Source: Halioxenophilus aromaticivorans
Lineage (GTDB): Bacteria; Pseudomonadota; Gammaproteobacteria; Pseudomonadales; Cellvibrionaceae
Reading direction: 5' to 3'
Length of the DNA: 64,000 bases
NCBI RefSeq assembly: GCF_042850945.1
Contig: NZ_AP031496.1
Location: forward strand, 5,704,001-5,768,000
Under the pieces are notes generated by a model. The model was not told where the DNA came from. It searched no databases and saw nothing but the letters and a program-made list of their open reading frames with translations. A program made the translations under genes and the position numbers. The stretch's first letter is position 1, and the number at the start of each line of letters is the position of its first letter. Below are positions 7,157 through 16,002 of this stretch, one piece after another.

Positions 7157-8934
7157 TAAAGGTATTTATTGGCTTAATTTTACTCGGCTTTCCTGTCGCG
7201 CTGATTTTTGCTTGGGCGTTTGAGCTGACGCCCGAAGGTGTTAAGCTGACCGAGTCCGTCGCTGATGGCGAAAGCATCCATAAAGAGACAGGCAAAAAGC
7301 TCGAAATTGCTATCTTGGTTGGAATCGGGCTAATTGTCGCGCTGTTTGGTTACCAGCAGTTTACGGCTTCCGATTCTTCGGTCACAACCAATTCCGCCAC
7401 TAATTATTCCGGCAATGGGCCCGCCGCGGGCGTAGGCGGCGATTCTATCGCAGTGCTTCCCTTCGTAGATCTCTCGCCAGATGGCGACCAGGAATATTTT
7501 TCTGATGGCATTTCTGAAGAAATCCTCAATGTTTTAGTGCGCATTCCGAAGCTGAAAGTAGCCGGTCGTACCTCTAGCTTCTCATTTAAAGGTAAAAATC
7601 AAGATCTACGGGACATAGGTGCGGCGCTCAATGTTGACCATGTTTTGGAGGGCAGCGTGCGCAAAGCTGGCGCTCGGTTGCGCATAACCGCCCAGTTAAT
7701 TCGCTCCAATGATGGCTTTCATGTGTGGTCGGAAACCTACGACCGGGAATTAACCGATATCTTTGCCATTCAAGATGACATCGCCAAAAACGTGGCCGAT
7801 GCCATGGCGAAATCACTGGGTATCGCTGCGGGCCAATCTCTAGTGGGTTCACGTACCGATGATCCCATCGCCTACGATAACTACCTCAAGGCACACGAAC
7901 TCTATCGCCAGCGTGGCGAAGACAATTTGCGTAAGGCGCGAAATTTATTGGCGGATGCCATTGCCAGAGACCCAAACTTTGCCGACGCCTGGGCGGAGAT
8001 GGGGCTGATCTTGGAGACTTACCCTTGGTACGTTACTGGGTATAGATATGACAACAGCGAATTGTGGGCATCTGCGCTAGACGCTGCAGAACAGATGGCT
8101 CGTCGTGCGTTGGCGATTGACCCGGAGAATGTGCAAGCCCTAAGCGTGCTGGGAGAAGCTTATACTCAGAGGCACGATTATGTGCGGGCGTTCGAATACT
8201 ATGACCGAATAAGTGCCTTAGGCGCGAACATAGTTGTGTTAGGCCCTTGGGCGCAAACCTTGATTCAAGTGGGTTATTTTGACGAAGCCGAAAAAGTCGC
8301 CCGGGCTTCTGTGGCGGTGGACCCGCTAAATGCGATAGAGCAAAATTCGTTGGGCTGGTCGTTAGCCGTACAGGGCAGGTATGACGACGCCATGGCTGTG
8401 TGGAGTAATCATATCGATCGAGATACGGAATACCGCATCACCTTCCCTTACTTTAATTTAGCCCGTCTCTTCATTGTTTTGGGTCGGTATCAGGACGCCA
8501 ACGACCTGATTGAACGAGTGTTTAAAAACAGCCCAAATTATTCCGAGAGCGAGCGTGAGCAAAACCTGGCGAGCATGGCCAATCTGCGCAAGTTGGCTGC
8601 TGGCGACCTAACACCGGATGAGTACGTAAAAATCGAAGGTGACCCGGTATTGGCCTATACTTCAGAGTCGCTGATTAAACAATTAAATGAACCGGCGCCA
8701 GCCGTAAAAAAACTTGAAGCGCTTTGGTTGAAAGATGATGTAGAACTAAAGCTGTTCATGCTCACCAACGACAGTTACGAAATTGCATTTCAGAATCCAA
8801 CCTGGCAACAAGCGGTGCGCGATAGCGGCGTGTTAAAGCTCTGGCAAGCTCGTGGCTTTCCGTATTTTTGTGAGGCAAAAGGGGAAGACGATTTTCAATG
8901 CTATGCGGATCGCGTGCTTCGGAAGCAAACTTAA
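7138..8934 (+). CDS. TolB-like/TPR protein of the adenylate-cyclase-associated type, N-terminally truncated
   Basis: The 598-aa product has a TM segment (IGLILLGFPVALIFAWAFEL), a short linker, a second TM near residue 60, then a TolB-like amino domain (SIAVLPFVDLSPDGDQEYFS ... ALNVDHVLEGSVRKAG) and TPR-type helices from ~residue 240 to 480. Full-length relatives carry ~45 more residues with an additional TM helix before LLGFPVALIFAWAFELTPEG. Here that part is replaced by repeat sequence, and the frame starts at GTG 7138 inside the repeat. It is probably membrane-anchored and regulatory; substrate and output are unknown. Translation may be lost, since no ribosome binding site was carried along. 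Confidence 0.75.
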   Translation: MSWQEPLKVFIGLILLGFPVALIFAWAFELTPEGVKLTESVADGESIHKETGKKLEIAILVGIGLIVALFGYQQFTASDSSVTTNSATNYSGNGPAAGVGGDSIAVLPFVDLSPDGDQEYFSDGISEEILNVLVRIPKLKVAGRTSSFSFKGKNQDLRDIGAALNVDHVLEGSVRKAGARLRITAQLIRSNDGFHVWSETYDRELTDIFAIQDDIAKNVADAMAKSLGIAAGQSLVGSRTDDPIAYDNYLKAHELYRQRGEDNLRKARNLLADAIARDPNFADAWAEMGLILETYPWYVTGYRYDNSELWASALDAAEQMARRALAIDPENVQALSVLGEAYTQRHDYVRAFEYYDRISALGANIVVLGPWAQTLIQVGYFDEAEKVARASVAVDPLNAIEQNSLGWSLAVQGRYDDAMAVWSNHIDRDTEYRITFPYFNLARLFIVLGRYQDANDLIERVFKNSPNYSESEREQNLASMANLRKLAAGDLTPDEYVKIEGDPVLAYTSESLIKQLNEPAPAVKKLEALWLKDDVELKLFMLTNDSYEIAFQNPTWQQAVRDSGVLKLWQARGFPYFCEAKGEDDFQCYADRVLRKQT

Positions 8935-9015
8935 ATTGAACCCGATCTCTGCGTCCAGGAACACCGCTTTGACTCACCAATTACCCAGTCATTTCAGTTT
9001 GTTGATAGGTGATAA

Positions 9016-9372
9016 TTAATCCAGTGGCACTAGCTCGAAATCGACGAAATCTTCCCAGTTCTTAAACCACTGATAGAAAAGATCTATGTCATTGGACTCC
9101 ATCAACTGGTAGCAGATATTGAGCTCTTTATTTACCCAAGAGTTAAGGTAGTAAAGCCCGCTGGGAAACATCCGACCCTTGGCGTCGTACCTTTCATAAT
9201 TGGCCTCTAAACATCCTTCTTTAAACCGCTCTACAACCATGTACTTCTTCAATACCGAATTCCTCAGAAGTGTGTTCAAGTGTGATAAAGTACCAGCATA
9301 TTCAGTACCTGTCTCTTTAAAAAAGATGTCTGTCCCACTGTAGAGCAGCAAGTCATCAGTTTTAAACGCCAT
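9016..9372 (-). CDS. Hypothetical protein, 118 aa
   Basis: This is an isolated leftward gene in the mosaic region. The protein is soluble, acidic and rich in aromatic residues (NWEDFVDFELVPLD at the C-terminus). It has no signal peptide or membrane segment and no motif I recognise. Its composition and complete frame make it a credible gene rather than a shadow, since nothing is coded opposite. It stands alone between the TolB/TPR gene and a repeat arm at 9475. It could be an orphan immunity protein or cargo gene, but nothing in the sequence proves that. Confidence 0.55.
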   Translation of the reverse strand: MAFKTDDLLLYSGTDIFFKETGTEYAGTLSHLNTLLRNSVLKKYMVVERFKEGCLEANYERYDAKGRMFPSGLYYLNSWVNKELNICYQLMESNDIDLFYQWFKNWEDFVDFELVPLD

Positions 9373-9474
9373 GGTTTCTCATCGTATTTCGCCATTGTTC
9401 TGAGTTTTTTTACAGTCTGCCCCGGTTGCAGCTAAAGGTTGTTTTGTTCCTTGGTATTGTTCCGTTATCTGAGA

Positions 9475-9487
9475 TGGGTGTCTTGCC
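9475..9487. repeat. L arm of the repeat family in a 390-base non-coding gap
   Basis: TGGGTGTCTTGCC is a single L arm. The gap from 9373 to 9762 otherwise shows only AT-rich sequence and no gene. Confidence 0.6.
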
Positions 9488-9762
9488 AAGGAGAAGTTCT
9501 TGTCTAGAAATTTTGTGTACATCAATCATGCTTTTAGGTCCCCAATCAACAATCCAGCATTACCCTCAAGTTAATTGACCGCTAAGTTAACCAGCCAATT
9601 AATAAAAATATGCGCCTGTTGCTTTAACCTACCGACAGATATTAATCTTGAGGTTACGTTATATCTGTTTTGTTGACGCCGCAACGCTAGCCTATTTTGC
9701 TATTTTTATCGTCCTGCATTTCAACCCTTCCTAGAACCGCAGACTGGAGGCCGGTCAATCAC

Positions 9763-10404
9763 ATGTCTGATTCAGCCAATAAGCACGAAGACCAAACCAT
9801 TGATACCCGTGATCTAAAAGAGTCGATGATAGAGATTGAAAGTCGGTTCTTAAAAATTGCTTCAATACAGACGATTCTATCCGTAGCAGCGGTTTTCACC
9901 GGTGTTATTGCACTCTACGCAGCCTTAGTGGAGTCCCACGCGGTACGCAAGCAAACCACCGCATCGGTATGGCCTTACGTACAAGCAATCACTCGAGATA
10001 ACGACAACGGCGAGGCCGCCTATGTACGAATTTCGCTGAATAATGTTGGTGTTGGGCCTGCCAAAATGCAGCAGTTAGAGGTTCAGTACAAGGGCCAGGA
10101 TATCGGTGGCTGGGAGCCTTTTATTGCGCAACTGGATAAAACAGCCAAGCTTGGTATTAACTACGGCAAGAGCGACGTTCAAGATAGGGTACTAGCCCCA
10201 AAAGAGACTCTGTTATTATTCCAGACAGATGAATACAAACTGGCCCAACTTCTCCAAAAGGCAATTGCTAACAATGAATTGGCCATCAGCTATTGTTACT
10301 GCTCTATTTTTGACGATTGTTGGCTTAAGCACCTGCCCGATTCTTCTGGCAACCAGCCAATAAAGGAGGTTGATCAATGCCCTACAGCTGCATATTCACT
10401 TTAG
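9763..10404 (+). CDS. One-TM hypothetical protein
   Basis: The start ATG 9763 (MSDSANKHED) is preferred over a TTG at 9697 because GGAGG lies upstream and the extension looks non-coding. The 213-aa protein has an acidic N-terminus, one TM segment (residues ~35-55, ILSVAAVFTGVIALYAALVE) and a soluble C-terminal domain beginning TTASVWPYVQ. That domain contains NNVGVGPAK, seen in many uncharacterised one-TM bacterial proteins. Three cysteines cluster near the C-terminus. Its last ~50 codons are duplicated as a dead fragment at 874-1028. Function unknown. Confidence 0.65.
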   Translation: MSDSANKHEDQTIDTRDLKESMIEIESRFLKIASIQTILSVAAVFTGVIALYAALVESHAVRKQTTASVWPYVQAITRDNDNGEAAYVRISLNNVGVGPAKMQQLEVQYKGQDIGGWEPFIAQLDKTAKLGINYGKSDVQDRVLAPKETLLLFQTDEYKLAQLLQKAIANNELAISYCYCSIFDDCWLKHLPDSSGNQPIKEVDQCPTAAYSL

Positions 10405-10562
10405 CGTAATAATGTAGGCGTCTTATTTTTTAGCGTTAGTTTTCAAATAATAATTGCAACATGCACAAGTAGTGCATGATAATCTTCATTTCTTCGTCAT
10501 AAGTCTCGCGGGCCGATCACATATTTTCGTAATTTTTTGGCAGCGGTAATTGAGATTAAACA

Positions 10563-11295
10563 ATGATTCTCCGCCGAGTGATCGAACATGTAAAAAATCA
10601 GCAGTGGATATCTGTTTTTCTTGATTTTTTAATTGTTGCTCTCGGTGTTTTTATTGGCTTCCAACTGGAATGACCAACGTGCGGTCTATAATAATCTTGT
10701 TGCGCAACTCGTGAATGTCGAATTAGAAATGTGCGAAAATATAAATCGATTGTCCGAATCTAACGATTACATGAAAAGCCAGGTGCAAAACCTCAGAGTA
10801 TTGCGCGCCTTTATGGCAGCGCGAGACGAATCGATCTCCGACGATAAGATTTACTCCAATATATGGAGCAGCATCGTTATATACGCTATCAATATGCGCG
10901 AAACTGCAACTGAGGCCATGCAGTCCTCCGCCCTGTTTGTGAGAACTGCGGCGCCTGAACTCATCGACGCGTTGGCACGCTGGAATGATACTGTCAGAAG
11001 ATTGCGCCGCGAGCAGGAAGACTGCCTTAGCTCACGCAACACACTTGTTATTCCGTATATCCTGGCGCACTTTCCTAACGGTTCAATGGCCCAAATCGTG
11101 CAGGCTGCCGCCGACTTCGTCGCGCCAAGTCAATATCGCCTCGACAGAAAGGCACTGGCCGGAAACTGGGAGTTCGATAATCGCATCGTGGCCCGCCAAG
11201 TCTGTGTAGTACAGGACCTCAGCAGCATCGAAGCCCCTTCCAGTCACGGCCATCGCATTATTGAATCCATTGCCTTGCAAAGGAAGTCGCAATGA
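10563..11295 (+). pseudogene. DUF6090-type array, member 1 (frameshifted)
   Basis: The reading frame begins at ATG 10563 with the family start MILRRVIEHVKNQQW and the TM helix SVFLDFLIVALGVFIGFQL, then meets TGA. A second frame continues with NWNDQRAVYNN, which is exactly where relatives read NWN. A loss of about 7 bases near 10660-10670, between two TCCA words, explains the break. From there the frame is open to 11295, where TGA overlaps the next ATG. The remainder is a helical soluble domain as in the other members. It is probably non-functional unless recoded. Confidence 0.7.
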
Positions 11296-12011
11296 TTCTG
11301 CAACGCCTCGCCACCGCCATCCGCAAACAAGACTGGTTCACGGTGGTGATCGAAACACTCATCGTGGTGTTCGGTGTGTATCTTGGTATTCAGCTTGGCA
11401 ACTTTAACGCGGCGCAGAATGCGAAGGCTGAAGAAGCGCGGATCATCGAGCGGCTGACCGAAGATTTTCAAAAACAGGAGGAAATCCTCATTCGCCGGGT
11501 CGAAATGGCACAGGGCTTCTTGCAGACGGTGGATGATTTGCAACGGCTTATTATAGCCGGCGAAGAGCCGGACGATTCCAAGGTCGTCAGCGATTTGCTC
11601 TACCGGCTAACTGGGACGCTGACCCGCGAGGCACCACCAGCGAGCTACGAAGAGCTCGTCTCTTCGGGAGGATTCTCACAGCTAAGCGATGCCGGCCTCA
11701 GAGCAGCGTTGTCCAATTACGGTCAGACCAATGAGCTTTGGGCCTATGTCGAGGGGCAACCGCTGGCGCTGATTGATCCGAACTCGGCACTGGCACAATC
11801 GATGTGGCTGTCGGAAGACTTTATGGCAGTAACAGAAACGATTGGAGAGCAGCCCAGGGTGGTGGTGTTCGAATATGACTGGGAAAAGCTCAAGGCTGCG
11901 CGCCCGGCGTTGGTCGGAATGGCTGCGTATTTTATAACGGGCCGGGTTCGTCATGAGCGAGATCTGGCCGCTGTGCGAATTGTTCTGAGTGCGCTGGAGG
12001 CCGTGGAGTGA
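11292..12011 (+). CDS. DUF6090-type membrane protein, array member 2
   Basis: The 239-aa protein starts with MILQRLATAIRKQDW, then one TM helix (TVVIETLIVVFGVYLGIQL) and the family signature GNFN. A long helical soluble domain of ~200 residues follows, including the conserved ELVSSGGFSQLSD motif. Start overlaps the previous stop (ATGA). The next gene begins 4 bases before its stop, so translation is coupled. It most likely sits in the inner membrane with the helical domain outside or inside as one bundle; topology is not decided by the sequence. Known relatives are uncharacterised. Confidence 0.8.
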   Translation: MILQRLATAIRKQDWFTVVIETLIVVFGVYLGIQLGNFNAAQNAKAEEARIIERLTEDFQKQEEILIRRVEMAQGFLQTVDDLQRLIIAGEEPDDSKVVSDLLYRLTGTLTREAPPASYEELVSSGGFSQLSDAGLRAALSNYGQTNELWAYVEGQPLALIDPNSALAQSMWLSEDFMAVTETIGEQPRVVVFEYDWEKLKAARPALVGMAAYFITGRVRHERDLAAVRIVLSALEAVE

Positions 12012-12700
12012 TCCTACAACGCCTAGCCACCGCCATCCGCAAACAAGACTGGTTCACGGTGGTGATCGAAACACTCATCGTTGTGTTCGGTGTGTATCTT
12101 GGTATTCAGCTCGGCAACTGGAATGCAGCCAGCAATGCCGCACGCGAGGAGACGGTCATTCTTGAACAACTTCACAGCCAGTTTGAAGATTTCGTCGCTA
12201 TTACCGAAGTTCGGCTCGAGCAACAGAGAGACAGCCTCAGGGCGACGGACCAGCTGCTGGAGGTGATTGCCACCGGCAAAGAACCCGATGACCGCAACCT
12301 GATGATTAATATTCTGCAGCGTGCAGGGCGGCTCAAAGATGCGCCGACGGCGCCTACAACCTTGCTGGAGCTTATCTCTTCCGGCCGTCTGTCTGAGCTT
12401 TCATCGGCAACTCTGCGTGGCCAGCTCACGCAATTTCAACAACAGTTGGCTGAACATCGAAACATTGCGGCGATTGCATTACATCGCATTTCCGACCCAA
12501 CCACAGGCCGGCATAAAGCGGTGATATCGAAACCCTACACTTTAGCCGAAGTCGTCGATTACAACTGGGAACTGATTCCGGAGATGCGCGCTGAACAGCA
12601 GGTGCTGCAAATCGGAAAATACCATCTCACCGAACAAATGGCGGGCCTAATCGAACTTGCCAAGGCGATCCTCTCTGAAATCGAGGCAGTGCAACCGTGA
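12008..12700 (+). CDS. DUF6090-type membrane protein, array member 3
   Basis: The 230-aa protein starts at GTG in a GTGA overlap with the preceding stop. Its first ~115 bases are nearly identical to those of member 2, whereas the rest is strongly divergent. It has the same plan: a basic amphipathic start, TM helix, GNWN, then a helical domain with LLELISSGRLSELSS, the member's version of the conserved S-(S/T)-G-x-(F/L)-(S/T)-x-L motif. The strong 5' conservation against a divergent body points to gene conversion within the array. Confidence 0.8.
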   Translation: MILQRLATAIRKQDWFTVVIETLIVVFGVYLGIQLGNWNAASNAAREETVILEQLHSQFEDFVAITEVRLEQQRDSLRATDQLLEVIATGKEPDDRNLMINILQRAGRLKDAPTAPTTLLELISSGRLSELSSATLRGQLTQFQQQLAEHRNIAAIALHRISDPTTGRHKAVISKPYTLAEVVDYNWELIPEMRAEQQVLQIGKYHLTEQMAGLIELAKAILSEIEAVQP

Positions 12701-13437
12701 TCCTCCGTCGCCTTACTCAGCACATCAAAGCCCAGAACTGGTTCGCCGTAGTTCTAGATTTTATTATCGTCGTCGTGGGTGTGTTTGTCGGCCTGCAGGT
12801 TTCCAATTGGAATGCCAGCAGGCAAGGCGAATTGAGCCGCGAGTATTATCTCGAACGGCTGGCCACCGATCTCTCCCAAACGATCGCTTTGTCAGAAAGC
12901 CTAGAAGAAAGCGCTTTAAAAAAGTCGGCGATCATCGAGCGATTTACGGTAGCATTGAACGACACAGAATCTCAAGCAGATGAACTGGTGGCGGCAACGC
13001 GGAGCTACCTGAGTGAAGGCACTCAGTTGATCGGGTTCGGCATAATCTGGGGCACCTATGAGGACTTGTCATCCACAGGTAACTTTTCTGTTCTGCAAAA
13101 TCAAAAACTGGTCGAAAGGCTGATCAATCTCAGCACCTTTTTTGACTACATGGCCGATAGCTATCGCGTGAACAGCGACTGGATTTTGCCTTTCGACACG
13201 AGCCTAGCCAGTGAGTTCGACTGGATGCGATACGAAGACAAAACAGCGCAGCTCTTCCCGGTACTTACACTCGAAGAGCAATCGGCCGAAATCCGCGTAA
13301 ATGCCACATTGCTGCGCCGCCATGCAGCGCTCCACCATTGGTTCCTCGATTATTCCGTGCGAGCAAACCAGGACAGTATCGCTAAATCCCGACAGGTTCT
13401 AGGCATGGTTCAAGGAGAAAGGGGAATCTTCAAATGA
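12697..13437 (+). CDS. DUF6090-type membrane protein, array member 4
   Basis: The 246-aa protein starts at GTG in a GTGA overlap. It is the most divergent N-terminus of the intact set: MILRRLTQHIKAQNWFAVVL, TM helix DFIIVVVGVFVGLQVSNWN. The helical body contains DLSSTGNFSVLQN at the position of the shared S/T-G motif. In wider databases this is the commoner form of the family start, so this member may be closest to the ancestral gene. Coupled to member 5 by ATGA. Confidence 0.8.
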   Translation: MILRRLTQHIKAQNWFAVVLDFIIVVVGVFVGLQVSNWNASRQGELSREYYLERLATDLSQTIALSESLEESALKKSAIIERFTVALNDTESQADELVAATRSYLSEGTQLIGFGIIWGTYEDLSSTGNFSVLQNQKLVERLINLSTFFDYMADSYRVNSDWILPFDTSLASEFDWMRYEDKTAQLFPVLTLEEQSAEIRVNATLLRRHAALHHWFLDYSVRANQDSIAKSRQVLGMVQGERGIFK

Positions 13438-14184
13438 TCCTCAGACGCCTTGCCAACGCCATTCGCAAGCAAGACTGGTTTACGGTTTTTATTGAAACGT
13501 TAATTGTGGTGTTTGGTGTTTATCTTGGTATTCAACTGGGTAACTGGAACTCCGACAGCGCAGCGACGCGCTCTGAGCGAGCGGTTCTCATGCAGCTGCA
13601 CGGTGAGTTGATTGCGGCGAAAGTCCAAGTAGGACCGGAGGGTTTCTGGTATGTCGATGACTATCCAACCACAATGAAAGCACTTCTTACCGCCTTTTTT
13701 GATGGTGATAATAAACTGCCAGCAGGCGCGTTGTGCAATGCCGTGTCGACGTCACATGTTCTGCTGAACGTCGTTGGTGAATTGAGTGCAGTCAGTGAAC
13801 TGATTTCGACGGGGCGCCTCAGCAGTATCACTGATCCTGAACTGCGAAGTGCTATCGCATCTTTTCATGAGCTGAGCACCAGAAAAAAAGACCGCCTGCC
13901 AGAACTGAGCGCGAGGACAAATATGTTGCCCAACCTATTTCCTAATTATTTCTCACTGCGGGCCATCTGGGATGACACGCAGGGCCAGGTTAGGTGGACC
14001 TCCAAGTGCGATATCGAAGCGATGCAGGCCGACCAAAGCTTCCGCAATCTTTTGGCGATCAATGCGGATGCCTACGATGGCTGGTACAGAATGTTCATCG
14101 ACAGGACCGACAAAGGAACTGGATGTGCTGCACGCGCATACCGACAGGGTTCTGGGCATCGTGCATGACGAGGCGGTGGAATGA
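13434..14184 (+). CDS. DUF6090-type membrane protein, array member 5 (C-terminal frameshift)
   Basis: As read, the frame stops at 14168 (244 aa), with an atypical C-terminus. Shifting by one base in the AAA run at 14109-14111 gives KELDVLHAHTDRVLGIVHDE and a TGA at 14182-14184, which restores the ATGA overlap with member 6. Every other intact junction in the array has that overlap. So this is either a recent one-base mutation or a sequencing error. N-terminus MILRRLANAIRKQDW, TM helix and GNWN are typical, and the conserved motif reads ELISTGRLSSITD. Confidence 0.75.
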
Positions 14185-14882
14185 TACTCCAACGCCTTGC
14201 CAATGCCATTCGGAAACAAGACTGGTTTACCGTCGTAATCGAGACCTTGATCGTGGTGTTTGGTGTGTATCTTGGTATCCAGTTGGGTAACTGGAATACA
14301 GCGCGGAATGCGAAGGCAGATGAACAGAGGATTATTGAGCGGCTCACGCTCGACTTTATATCGCAGGAAAAACTGGTGCTGGACTATATCGACATGGCGC
14401 AGGCAATGCTCGCGGATATCGACGAACTGGCCACACTACTGGAAATGGACCAGCCGCCAGAGGATAGCAATCGCGTAAAGCGGATACTCGTCAATATGTT
14501 TGGCGTTAGCACAAAAGTAGCGCCGCCGCCGAGCTTTGACGAACTCGTCGCCTCGGGCGGATTTACTCAACTCAGCTCCATCCCACTTAGGCACGCACTC
14601 GCGAAATACGGGCAGACCAATTCGCTCTGGGTTTATGTAGAGAATCGGTCAGCAGCGGTGAAGGAACCGCAGTCGCCGCTGGTTCGAGCGCTGCAATATC
14701 GGCCAGGCTATCTAGGGTCTGGGGATGAGATCAATAGTCTTATTTACGACTGGGAAAAACTGAAGCAGGCAAAGCCGGATCTGCTTCTTGTTATCATCAA
14801 TCTCGTCCAGGCGCTCGACCGCCATCAGAAAGACCTTGCGGCGGTACGCAATGTCCTAGACGCATTGGAGCGTGAACAATGA
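14181..14882 (+). CDS. DUF6090-type membrane protein, array member 6
   Basis: The 233-aa protein is the closest paralogue of member 2 over its whole length: shared segments include NAKADEQRIIERLT against NAKAEEARIIERLT, and ELVASGGFTQLSS against ELVSSGGFSQLSD. So members 2 and 6 probably arose by duplication of a block. One N-terminal TM helix and a helical domain as in the others. The stop overlaps the ATG of the truncated seventh copy. Confidence 0.8.
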   Translation: MILQRLANAIRKQDWFTVVIETLIVVFGVYLGIQLGNWNTARNAKADEQRIIERLTLDFISQEKLVLDYIDMAQAMLADIDELATLLEMDQPPEDSNRVKRILVNMFGVSTKVAPPPSFDELVASGGFTQLSSIPLRHALAKYGQTNSLWVYVENRSAAVKEPQSPLVRALQYRPGYLGSGDEINSLIYDWEKLKQAKPDLLLVIINLVQALDRHQKDLAAVRNVLDALEREQ

Positions 14883-14950
14883 TCCTCCAGCGTCTTGCCT
14901 TCGCAATTGGTAAACAGGATTGGTTCACGGTGGTTATCAAAAGTAAGTAA
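14879..14950 (+). pseudogene. DUF6090-type array, member 7, cut off after 23 codons
   Basis: It starts in an ATGA overlap and reads MILQRLAFAIGKQDWFTVVI, then leaves the family at KSK and stops at 14948-14950. The R arm of the repeat begins at the very next base. The remaining ~200 codons are gone, so the array once continued rightward and was cut at the repeat. Confidence 0.85.
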
Positions 14951-15037
14951 TCAAGACACCAACAGAAAAGAATACAGGGACCGACTTTAAGGTGGGTGTC
15001 TCAGTTAGAAGAAATAGGTGTCTCAGTTAGAAGAAAT
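14951..15037. repeat. R-L repeat, copy 9, with duplicated L unit
   Basis: TCAAGACACCAAC (14951-14963) is followed after ~28 bases by GGTGGGTGTCTCAGTTAG (14991-15008) and a direct second copy of the L unit (AGGTGTCTCAGTTAGAAG from 15016). It separates the cut DUF6090 copy from the 3' end of the leftward qorB-like gene, whose stop is at 15041. Confidence 0.8.
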
Positions 15038-15040
15038 ACG

Positions 15041-15892
15041 CTACAGCGAGGCTGAAATACTTTCTGCCAAGCTTGTGGCTGGCCTGTCAATCAGCTTGCT
15101 AAGGGTTTTACTGCTATCTGCCAAAGCGCCTTCGGCAGCGCATGCGTCGGAATCCGCCAGAATCTCTGCAAAAGGTTGGGGTAGGCCCGCCACCGTGGTT
15201 AAGAACTCTAGGTAGCTCTCTTTGGATTGGTTTTGGTACTGCACCGGCTTGCCGCTTTGGCGGGCGATTTCTGCCGCGAAATCCGCTAGGGTGTATGCCT
15301 CATCGCCGGCTAGCTCATAGGTTTTGCCTGCATGGCCCTGGGTGGTTAGCACCACTGCGGCAGCCTCTGCGTAATCTACACGGCTGGCGGTGTTAAGGCG
15401 GCCTTCACCGGCGGCACCCACCACAGCACCAGTGGCCACAGCCGTGGCGGCGCCCTGGGTGTAGTTTTCGGTATACCAGCCATTGCGCAATATCACCGCT
15501 TGAATGCCAGAATCCTTAATCATTTGCTCTGTTTCTTTATGCTCCTGGGCCAAGATCATGGGCGATGTATCTGCCCTCAGAAGGCTGGTGTACACCAGCA
15601 GCTCCACGCCGCTGTCTTTGGCTGCATTGATCACGGCCTTGTGCTGGCTTGCCCGGCTTCCAACTTCACTACTAGAGATAAGCAAGAGCTTGGTAACCCC
15701 AATTAATGCGTCTCTTACCGTGGCAGGTTGGTTGTAATCAGCGTGCCGCGCCTCTACACCAAGGCTTGTTACTACTTCCTCGTTTTTCTGCTGGCGAACT
15801 AGCCCAACGATGGTTTCCTCCGGTGTTTTTGCTTGCAATGCCTTCAATACGAGCTGGCCTAACTGACCATTGGCGCCGGTAACTGCAATCAT
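15041..15892 (-). CDS. qorB: NAD(P)H:quinone oxidoreductase, QorB/YtfG-like (NmrA family)
   Basis: The 283-aa atypical SDR begins MIAVTGANGQLGQLV, the NAD(P)-binding glycine motif. LISSSEVGSRASQH, YTSLLRAD and LRNGWYTENY are characteristic of QorB/YtfG, a cytoplasmic NADPH-dependent quinone reductase. Length is normal. AGAGGA lies 6 bases before the ATG. It is divergent from a LysR regulator 110 bases away, the usual arrangement for a regulator and its target. The 3' end lies only 4 bases past a repeat unit but the gene looks complete. Confidence 0.8.
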   Translation of the reverse strand: MIAVTGANGQLGQLVLKALQAKTPEETIVGLVRQQKNEEVVTSLGVEARHADYNQPATVRDALIGVTKLLLISSSEVGSRASQHKAVINAAKDSGVELLVYTSLLRADTSPMILAQEHKETEQMIKDSGIQAVILRNGWYTENYTQGAATAVATGAVVGAAGEGRLNTASRVDYAEAAAVVLTTQGHAGKTYELAGDEAYTLADFAAEIARQSGKPVQYQNQSKESYLEFLTTVAGLPQPFAEILADSDACAAEGALADSSKTLSKLIDRPATSLAESISASL

Positions 15893-16002
15893 GTCTTTTG
15901 TCCTCTGCTATCTATTCAGTTGTGTTGCTGGATATGCAGGGGATTATGGGCCACAATTTAAGCCATCATAAGTGGGTACAATTGGAATAGGGAGTTCGGT
16001 TT

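Noticed and set aside
382..15037. The palindromic gene borders as integron attC sites
   Set aside because: The arms TGGGTGTCTT do not match the GTTRRRY core, spacers vary from 6 to 55 bases without attC structure, genes face both ways, and no integrase is visible.
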